From positions 308,166 to 372,165 of the forward strand of contig NZ_BNBL01000002.1 in the NCBI RefSeq assembly GCF_014655595.1: a stretch of DNA of 64,000 nucleotides, given 5' to 3'. A program made the translations under genes and the position numbers. Within the stretch, counting starts at the first letter, position 1. The number at the start of each line of letters is the position of its first letter. The stretch comes from Streptomyces griseocarneus (GTDB lineage Bacteria; Actinomycetota; Actinomycetes; Streptomycetales; Streptomycetaceae). Under the pieces are notes generated by a model. The model searched no databases. It worked only from the letters and a program-made list of their open reading frames with translations, and was not told the DNA's origin. Positions 34,084 to 41,500 of the stretch are shown here, piece by piece.

Positions 34084-34656
34084 ATGTCCTCCACCTCACC
34101 GCCGCGCACGGCCTCCGTCGTGCGCGGCGGCTCCCTGGCCGCGGCCCTGGCCGCCGTCGCCCTGCTCGCCGCCGCCCCCTCGGGGCGGGCGGCGGCCGCC
34201 CCCGAGCCCACCCGGCTGCAGTTCACGAAGTACTCGCCCACCGACTCCCGGCTGAGCGTCGTGCGGAACAACCGGACCGTCGCGGTCTACCGCGCCGGGT
34301 CGGGAGTCAACGACAAGGAGTGCGAACGCGGACGCGGCTGGCTGCCCAACGGCACGTATCCGCTCGGCCGGCACCACACCGCCTACGACGGGAACCTCAT
34401 CAAGGGCTACGCCATCGAGCTGGGCAACAAGCTCTGCTACCAGGGAATCAACCGGACCGAGCTGTTCATCCACAGCGAGATGACCCGCGCCGGAGGCCAG
34501 GGAAGCCAGGCCGGCCCGGAGGGCCTGCGCTGGGACGGCGCCGGCGACTACGCCTCCCACGGCTGCGTCAAACTCAGCCCGCAGGACATCAAGAGCCTCT
34601 TCCGCACCCTCGACAGAAATGGCTGGCCGACGACCCTGCGGGTCGTCAACGGCTGA
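34084..34656 (+). CDS. Secreted L,D-transpeptidase-like protein (YkuD fold)
   Basis: A 190-residue protein starting at ATG 34084 behind AGGAG. The signal peptide covers about residues 1-40 (SLAAALAAVALLAAAPSGRA). The mature part has KGYAIELG, LFIHSEMTRAGG and the catalytic SHGCVKLS with Cys161, the YkuD L,D-transpeptidase triad region. It lacks the N-terminal binding domain of the other L,D-transpeptidase at 4525. It would act on peptidoglycan peptides outside the membrane. A hairpin follows. Confidence 0.8.
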   Translation: MSSTSPPRTASVVRGGSLAAALAAVALLAAAPSGRAAAAPEPTRLQFTKYSPTDSRLSVVRNNRTVAVYRAGSGVNDKECERGRGWLPNGTYPLGRHHTAYDGNLIKGYAIELGNKLCYQGINRTELFIHSEMTRAGGQGSQAGPEGLRWDGAGDYASHGCVKLSPQDIKSLFRTLDRNGWPTTLRVVNG

Positions 34657-34662
34657 TCCACA

Positions 34663-34681
34663 GCCTGGCTTTCGGCCAGGC
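34663..34681 (+). terminator. Hairpin after the second L,D-transpeptidase gene
   Basis: GCCTGGC (34663-34669), loop TTTCG, GCCAGGC (34675-34681), six bases after the stop. A compact intrinsic terminator. Confidence 0.7.
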
Positions 34682-34724
34682 ACCGATCCTACGATTGCCG
34701 TAACCGGGGGAGAGGTCGTGGGCC

Positions 34725-35687
34725 ATGGCGCGCCGAACTGCTGAACTGGGACGCGGGATCGAACAGGCCGTCGCCTGGACCCTGCGCAATCTCGACGGCG
34801 TCGTCGCCATGGCCGCCGCCCTGATCATCGGCACCCTGGACATCCTCGACCAGAAGATCGACAGCAATGTCACCTCCGGTGCCATCCTGCTGGTCCTGGC
34901 GGCGCTGGTGTTCGGGACGCTGACCGAGCGGCGGCGCCGGGTCGTCGACATCAGGGAGGCGATGAGCGGCACCCGGCACGCCCTCGAGGACCTGACCATG
35001 GTGCGCTCGCTCTCCGGCGCCGAGCTCGAGAGCGCCCTGGACCGGGCCCGGCTGAACACCGACCGCTGGGTGTTCAAGGGCGGCACGGGCACGTACCTGC
35101 GTGCGGTGACCCTGCCGGTGTGCGTCAGGGAGGCGCAGCGCCAGCGCCGCTCCCTCACCATGAAGATCGACATCGTCAACCCCGCCGACGAGCAGGCCTG
35201 CGCGGCCTACGCCCGCTTCCGGCAGACCTTCGCCCACCGGCTGCATGCCGTGCCGGCCGAGGCCTGGAGCGCCGAGCGCACCCGCAAGGAATCCTTCGCC
35301 ACGGTGCTCGCCGCCTGCTGGTACCGCCAGCGCCTGGACACCCTGGAGGTCGACGTCTATCTCTCCTCGGTCGTCCCCACCCTCCGCTTCGACCTCTCCT
35401 CGTCCTGCCTGATCATCACTCAGGACGACCCCCAGCGCGTCAATCTGCTCGTGGAGCGGGACCGGCCGCTGTACGACTACTACGTCACCGAGCTCCACCA
35501 GAGCCGCGAACAGGCCCACACCCTCGACCTCAGCCGCACCGAGCCGCTGAGCGAGGAACCGACCGTCGACGAGGTGCTGCGGCTCTTCGACCGGCTCGCG
35601 CTGCCGCTCCCCGCCGCCTTCACCGACGGTGACGTCGGCGACATCATCGACAAGGCACTGCACGCGGAGAATCCGTACCGGAGGTGA
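34725..35687 (+). CDS. Membrane-anchored protein of unknown function, 320 aa
   Basis: ATG 34725 has GGGGGAGAGG upstream. Two hydrophobic segments lie at about residues 22-40 (LDGVVAMAAALIIGTLDIL) and 48-65 (VTSGAILLVLAALVFGTL), followed by a roughly 250-residue soluble part with coiled-coil-like Arg/Glu-rich helices near RRRRVVDIREAMSGT and a conserved-looking TDRWVFKGGTGTYLRAVTLP. No enzyme motif was recognised; the SSVVPTLRFDLSSSCLIIT segment may be a nucleotide- or effector-binding strand. It is the first gene of a three-gene run with the cupin and the inositol-phosphatase family gene; its stop lies 8 bases before the next start. Confidence 0.6.
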   Translation: MARRTAELGRGIEQAVAWTLRNLDGVVAMAAALIIGTLDILDQKIDSNVTSGAILLVLAALVFGTLTERRRRVVDIREAMSGTRHALEDLTMVRSLSGAELESALDRARLNTDRWVFKGGTGTYLRAVTLPVCVREAQRQRRSLTMKIDIVNPADEQACAAYARFRQTFAHRLHAVPAEAWSAERTRKESFATVLAACWYRQRLDTLEVDVYLSSVVPTLRFDLSSSCLIITQDDPQRVNLLVERDRPLYDYYVTELHQSREQAHTLDLSRTEPLSEEPTVDEVLRLFDRLALPLPAAFTDGDVGDIIDKALHAENPYRR

Positions 35688-35695
35688 ACTCCCCA

Positions 35696-36385
35696 GTGCG
35701 TCGTCCCGTGGAGTACGGACTGATCGAAGAGGCCATGGCCCGGGCCCGCGACGGCACCGGGGGAACGGGCACGCTGCTGGGCGCCGCCGCCGCGGCCCTC
35801 GAGGAGATCGCCTCCGGGCGGCGCGAACTGCGGGCCGTGCGCCACCCGCTGGGCTTCCTGTGCCTGCCCGTGGAGCGGGAGGGGGAACGCGGGGTCTGCG
35901 TCCACGTCTTCGGCCCCGGCGCGCGGCAGGCCGCCGCCCTGACCACCTCGCCCGTCCACGCGCACAGCTGGGACCTGGCCAGCTGCGTGCTGTACGGGGA
36001 GGTCGGCAATCTGCGGGTCCGGGTGCGCGAGAACCCCGAGCGGCCCACCCACCGCGTCTACGAAGTGCACAGCGGCGCCTCGTCCGTGGACGAGATCCGG
36101 CCGACCCCACGCCTGGTGACCTATGAGTCCGGCCCCGAGGAGACCAGCGTCGGCGGCGAGATCTACACCCTCCCGGCCGGGCACTTCCACGCCACCGTGG
36201 TGCCGCCCGGCACCTTCGCCGCCACCCTGCTGCTCGGGCGCGCGCTGCCCGGCCGGCACGACCTCAGCCTCGGGCCGGTGCATGGCACCGTCCACCGGGT
36301 GGTACGACAGACATGCGGCGCCGAGCGGACCGCCCGGACGGCGCGCACCGTCCTCAGGAGGATCCATGGGCACCCTTCCGGATGA
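35696..36385 (+). CDS. Cupin-fold protein, cysteine-dioxygenase-like
   Basis: A 229-residue protein. I choose GTG 35696 because GGAGG at 35680-35684 is positioned for it; GTG 35684 has no ribosome site. The central VHAHSWDLASCVLYGEVGN gives the H-x-H metal pair and first cupin strand set, and IYTLPAGHFHATVVPPGTFA supplies the second histidine motif, as in mononuclear iron dioxygenases. The substrate is unknown. It overlaps the next gene, an inositol-monophosphatase-family enzyme, by 20 bases, so the two are coupled. Confidence 0.6.
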   Translation: MRRPVEYGLIEEAMARARDGTGGTGTLLGAAAAALEEIASGRRELRAVRHPLGFLCLPVEREGERGVCVHVFGPGARQAAALTTSPVHAHSWDLASCVLYGEVGNLRVRVRENPERPTHRVYEVHSGASSVDEIRPTPRLVTYESGPEETSVGGEIYTLPAGHFHATVVPPGTFAATLLLGRALPGRHDLSLGPVHGTVHRVVRQTCGAERTARTARTVLRRIHGHPSG

Positions 36386-37262
36386 CGACAGCCCCCGCTC
36401 CCCGGCCCCGCCGGCCGGGCCGTACGCGGCGGAACGCCGGCTGGCCGTAGACGCCGCCCGGGAGGCCGGGGCGCTGCTGCGCTCGCGCTTCCAGGACGAC
36501 TACGACGTCCGCGCCAAGGGCGACGCGGGCGACGTGGTCACCGATCTCGACCTGCTGGCCGAACGCCTGGTGGTGCGCCGGATCCGGGAGCGCTATCCGC
36601 ACGACCGGATCCTCGCCGAGGAGGCGGGCGCGACGGGCGCGGCGGACGCCGGCACGCGCCGCACCTGGCTGGTGGACCCGCTCGACGGCAGCAACAACGT
36701 CGTCATCGGGCTGCCCGCCTACGTCGTCGGGGTCGCCCTGTGCGTCGACGACCGCCCCGTGGTCGGCGTGGTCCACGACCCCGTGACCGAGCGGACGTGG
36801 ACGGCGTCGGAGGGCGGCGGCGCCTACGGCCCGCGCGGCCGGCTCACCGGCCCCCGCGCGCCGCTGTCGCCCTCCGGGCCGCTGCTCGCCTGGACCCAGG
36901 GGCACGCCGTCGGCCGCCGCGACCCCGTCGCCCACGCGCTCAAGGACGCGCTGGAGGCGCGCTGCCGCCGCCTGCTGCAGCTGTGGGCGCCCCTGCTGGC
37001 CTGGGCGATGCTCGCCCGCGGCGACATCGACGGCTTCGTCGGCTACCGCGCCGAGGCCATCGACCTCCCGGCGGGCGCGCTGCTGGCGGCCGAGGCGGGC
37101 CTGGAGATCCGGGCGCTGGACGGCGGCGCCTTCCGGGGCGGCGTCGGCGGCCCCGATACCGACCGCAGTTTCGTCGCGGGCCGGCCCGAGGACATGCCCT
37201 ACCTCCTCGGCCTGCTCACCCGCCGCGCGGACAACGGCCGCCCGCCCGTGCTCACCCCGTGA
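36366..37262 (+). CDS. Inositol monophosphatase family phosphatase (possibly CysQ-like)
   Basis: A 298-residue Mg2+-dependent phosphatase starting at ATG 36366 behind AGGAGG. Metal ligands are visible in VTDLDLLAE, LAEEAG, WLVDPLDGSNN and the C-terminal AIDLPAGALLAAEAG. The family includes inositol-phosphatase, fructose-bisphosphatase-like and 3'-phosphoadenosine phosphatase (CysQ) enzymes; the motifs do not decide between them. The coupled cupin upstream hints at sulphur or polyol metabolism, but only as context. The last 11 bases overlap the convergent transporter gene. Confidence 0.85.
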   Translation: MGTLPDDDSPRSPAPPAGPYAAERRLAVDAAREAGALLRSRFQDDYDVRAKGDAGDVVTDLDLLAERLVVRRIRERYPHDRILAEEAGATGAADAGTRRTWLVDPLDGSNNVVIGLPAYVVGVALCVDDRPVVGVVHDPVTERTWTASEGGGAYGPRGRLTGPRAPLSPSGPLLAWTQGHAVGRRDPVAHALKDALEARCRRLLQLWAPLLAWAMLARGDIDGFVGYRAEAIDLPAGALLAAEAGLEIRALDGGAFRGGVGGPDTDRSFVAGRPEDMPYLLGLLTRRADNGRPPVLTP

Positions 37263-38454
37263 GGGCCAGCGCGGCCACGGCCGCCGGCACGGCGGTGACG
37301 GCGAGCACCGCGCCCGTGGCCACGAACCGCCCGAACGACACCCCGACCCCCTGCGCGTGACAGCGTTCGAACCACAGCAGGGTCGCCAGCGACGCCCACG
37401 GCGTCACCACCGGCCCCACGTTGGTGCCCACCAGCAGCGCCAGCAGCTGATCGTGGTTGTCCACCGGGACCGCCGACTCCCCGGCCAGGTAGACCGGGAG
37501 GTTGTTGAGCACGTTGGACAGCCCGCCGCCGACCGCCGCCGCCCGCAGCATCCCCGGCAGCGCGCCGTCCGTCCCCACCGCGGCCGCCAGCAGCTTGTGC
37601 AGGCCGTTGACGTCGACGGTCTCCACCACGAGGAACAGCCCCGGTACGAGTATCAGCAGGCGCCAGGGCACCAGCGACGGCCGCAGCGCGGACCGCTCCC
37701 GCAGCGCGAAGGCCCCCACGGCGACCGCGGCCGCCGCCGCCGACGCGGCCCACAGCGGCACGGCGTCGACCAGGATGGCCAGCAGGAACCCCGCGCAGGC
37801 CAGGGCGCACACCCGGAACAGCACCCGGTCCGCCGGCCGGTGCGGCGCGGGCGGCTCGTAGACCTCGGCGCCCCGCACTCCGCGCCGCCAGTAGAACAGC
37901 CACAGGCAGCCCATCGTCACCGCCACGGAGGCCAGTTGCGGCGCCCACATGCGCGCGGCCAGGCCCGCGGGGGAGAGCGCCACACGGTCGGCGGCCAGCA
38001 GGTTCGTCAGGTTGGACACCGGCAGCAGCAGGCTCGCGGTGTTGGCCAGCCACACCGTCGTCATCGCCAGCGGCACCGCCGCGATCCCCACCCGGGACGC
38101 CAGGGCCAGCATCACCGGCGTCAGCAGCACCGCCGTCGTGTCGAGGTTGAGGGTGACCGTCGTGAGGGAGGCGAACACCACGCACAACACGAACAGCATC
38201 GCGTAACTTCCGCGACCCGCCCGCGCCACCCACGAGGCGACCACGTCGAACACCTCGGCCCTGCTGGTGAGCTCGGCCAGCACGATCACCGTGCCGAGGA
38301 ACGCCAGCAGCGGCGCGATGCGCGTCATCGCGTCCCCCGCCGACCGCGCCGGCAGCAGCCCCGTGGCAAGGCACAGCAGGCCGCAGGCCAGCACCCCCCC
38401 GGCCAGCCAGTCCAGCACATGCAGACGTCGTAAGGCGTGCACGGGCAAGAGCAT
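37252..38454 (-). CDS. ArsB/SLC13-type anion transporter
   Basis: A 400-residue protein with about 11 membrane segments. The segment TVTLNLDTTAVLLTPVMLAL and the C-terminal half's GGGLSNVLNNLPVYL plus VGTNVGPVVTPWASLATLLW match the two re-entrant signature loops of the ion-transporter superfamily that includes ArsB arsenite exporters and dicarboxylate transporters. No ars regulator or arsenate reductase is near, so the substrate is open. It is divergent from the TIR-NACHT-WD40 gene with about 60 bases between starts. Confidence 0.75.
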   Translation of the reverse strand: MLLPVHALRRLHVLDWLAGGVLACGLLCLATGLLPARSAGDAMTRIAPLLAFLGTVIVLAELTSRAEVFDVVASWVARAGRGSYAMLFVLCVVFASLTTVTLNLDTTAVLLTPVMLALASRVGIAAVPLAMTTVWLANTASLLLPVSNLTNLLAADRVALSPAGLAARMWAPQLASVAVTMGCLWLFYWRRGVRGAEVYEPPAPHRPADRVLFRVCALACAGFLLAILVDAVPLWAASAAAAAVAVGAFALRERSALRPSLVPWRLLILVPGLFLVVETVDVNGLHKLLAAAVGTDGALPGMLRAAAVGGGLSNVLNNLPVYLAGESAVPVDNHDQLLALLVGTNVGPVVTPWASLATLLWFERCHAQGVGVSFGRFVATGAVLAVTAVPAAVAALALTG

Positions 38455-38477
38455 CGCACACCATTCGCGCGAACACA

Positions 38478-38514
38478 GTGACCGCGGGGAAGACCGTTCC
38501 TAGGATGGGGACCA
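38478..38514 (+). promoter_or_regulatory. Consensus-like promoter for a leaderless TIR-NACHT-WD40 mRNA
   Basis: GTGACC (38478-38483) resembles the -35 consensus TTGACN, and TAGGAT (38501-38506) is an excellent -10; the spacer is exactly 17 bases. Transcription would start at about 38513-38514, the A of ATG 38514. The gene would then be translated without a leader. Confidence 0.6.
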
Positions 38515-41500
38515 TGGTCGCACGCCAGGAAATCGCCGGGCAGCACCGGCTGTTGGACTTCTTCATCAGCTACTCCCCGGCCGACGAACGCTGGGCGGCC
38601 TGGATCGCCTGGATCCTCGAGGAGGCCGGCTACCGCACGGTCATCCAGGCCTGGGACTTCGTACCGGGAACGAACTTCGTCGACTTCATGGACCGCGGCG
38701 TCAGCGAGTCCGCCGCCGTCATCGCCGTCCTCTCCCGCAACTACGAACGCTCCCGCTACGGCCGGATGGAGTGGCAGGCCGCGCTGCGCGCCGACCCCGA
38801 CGCCCCGGAACGCCGGCTGATCACCGTCCGCGTCGAGGACATCCCCGTCGAGGGCCTGCTCGCCACCATCACCTACGTCGACCTCGTCGGCGTCCAGGAC
38901 ACCGACGCCGCCCGCGAACTGCTGCTCACCCGCGTCGGCCACGCCCTCGAGGGCCGGGCCCGCCCCGAGAGCCACCCCCGCTTCCCCGGCTTCCCCCAGC
39001 CACCGGACCGACCGTCGGGACCCGCGGCGAGCGTCCCGCCGCCCGGCCGGCAGCCGGGCAGCCCCGGCTGGGCGGGACGCCGCCGCCCCGCGAGCCCGCC
39101 CGGCTACCCCCAGGCCCCCGACGGCGGCCGGGGCAGGGAGTCCCTCACCGTCCTCCACCTCGCCGGGCCCTCCTTCGGCCGCGGCGCCGACCCGGCCGAA
39201 CTCCAGGCCACCATCTGGGGCGACCTCGTCGAGCTCACCGACGCCGGCGCCCCCGCCCCCGACCTCCTCGTCGTCACCGGCGACCTCACCGCCTCCGGCA
39301 GCCCCCGCGAGTGCGACCAGGCGCTGAACTTCCTGACCGGCCTGCGCTCCCGGCTCGGCCTCGCCGCCGACCGGCTCGCGGTCGTACCCGGCGGCCAGGA
39401 CGTCAACCAGGCCGCCTGCCGCGCCTACTTCAGCACCTGCGAAGCCGACGAGATGCAGCCGCGGCCCCCGTACTGGCCCAAGTGGCGCCACTACGCACGG
39501 CTGTTCCAGGAGCTCTACCAGGGCCTCGACACCGTCTTCGACAGCGATCAGCCCTGGACCCTCTTCCCCGTCCCCGCCCTGCGCACGGTCGTCGCCGGCC
39601 TCAACTCCTCCATGGCCTACAGCCACCGGCCCGACGACCAGTACGGCTGGATCGGCGCCGAACAGGCCGCCTGGTTCGCCCAGGCCCTGCGCCCGTACGA
39701 GCAGGAGGGCTGGCTGCGCCTCGGCGCCCTGCGGCACGCCCCGGAGACCGGCCGCGCGCTCGACGCCGACGACGCCGGCCCGGGCCGCCCCGGCACCACC
39801 CCCGCCCGGCCCGCGCGCACCACCCTCGGCTACGACCCGGTCCGCGCCCCCGGCCCCGCGCGGCGCACCGCCACCACCCCGCGCCTGCGCGACACCGACG
39901 TCCTCACCCGCCTCACCGCGCCCCGCCTGCACCTGCTGCTGCACGGCCCCACGGGCGACGGGCGGCCGGCCTCCGGCCCGGCGGACGCCTTCGCGCTGCC
40001 CCTGGCCGCCCGCGACCTGCCCGTCCTCGGCGCCCCCGGGCCGGGCCGGCACCGGCTGCTCCAGCTCACCCGCGACGGATTCACCGCCTGGCCGGAGAGC
40101 CCCGACGGGGCGCCACGCCGCTACGCCGTCGCCTGGCACGGCACCCGCGCCCTCGAGCCGGACCCCGCCCCGGGCGACCCGGCCCCCGCCGACGACCCCA
40201 CGGCCGGGGACGAACCCCCCGCGCCGGAGACCCGCGCCGTCCAGGCCCCCCTCGAGGCGCTGATGGACCGCGTCGCCGACGTCTGCCGCATCCGCCACGA
40301 AGGCGTCCAGCTGCGCCGCGTCCCCGGCGACCCGCCCAGCCTGCTGATCACGTGGACCGAAGCCGGCTTCGTCCGGCAACAGCGCGTCGGCGTCTGCTCC
40401 GGCACCCCGGGCGCCGAGGACATCGACCGCTTCATCGACCACGTCCACGCCTCCGACACCGAGCCCGACGCCGAACTCGTCCACGACGGCCCGCCGCCCG
40501 AGCGCTCCCTGCGCGAACGCGCCCGCCGCCGCGGCGTCCTCGTCCGCAGCTTCACCGCCTTCCAGGGCCTGCTGGACCTGCGCGGCTACGTCGCCGGCCA
40601 GACCGAGCGGCTCGCCGGCGACCCCCAGTACCAGCCCTCCCTCTACCTCCCCCAGCGCTACCGCGAACTCGAACGCCCCGGCGGCGTCGAGCGCGACGGC
40701 CTCGTCGACGACGTCCTGCGCCTGCTCGACGCCGACCACGGCCGCTTCCTGCTGATCCTCGGCGACTTCGGGCACGGCAAGACCTTCGCCCTGCGCGAGG
40801 TCGCCCGCCGCCTCCCCGAGGAACTGCCCCACCTCGTCCCCGTACTGATCCAGCTGAACGCCCTCGACAAGGCCCACACCCTCGACGGCCTCGTCGCCGC
40901 CCACCTGGCCGGCCACGGCGTCGACAGCATCGACCTGCGCGCCTTCCGCTACATGCTTCGGCAGGGCCGCATCGTCCTGCTCTTCGACGGCTTCGACGAA
41001 CTCGTCAACCAGGTCAGCTACGACCGCGCCGCCGACCACCTCCAGGTGCTGCTCGACGCCGCCGTCGACAGCGCCAAGATCGTCGTCAGCAGCCGCACCC
41101 AGCACTTCCGCTCCCAGGCCCAGGTGCTCACCGCCCTCGGCGAGCGGGTCGGGCTCCTCCCGCAGCGCCGGGTCCTGGCCGTCCAGGAGTTCACCCCGCG
41201 CCAGATCCGCTCCTACCTGGTCAACCGCTACGGCGACGAGCACGCCGCCGACCGCCGGATGCGGCTGCTGGAGGGCATCCCCGACCTCCTCGCCCTCTGC
41301 CGCAACCCCCGCCTCCTCAGCTTCGTCGCCGACCTCGACCACGAACGGCTGCGCGCGGTCGCCGGCGCCGGGCGCGCCCTGAGCCCCGCCCGGCTGTACG
41401 AAGAGGTGTTCACCTCCTGGCTGCGCCACGAGGAGCGGCGCGGCCAGGGCGGCCCCGGCGGCACCCCCGGGCTCGGCCTGCGCCAGCTGTGGCAGGCCGT

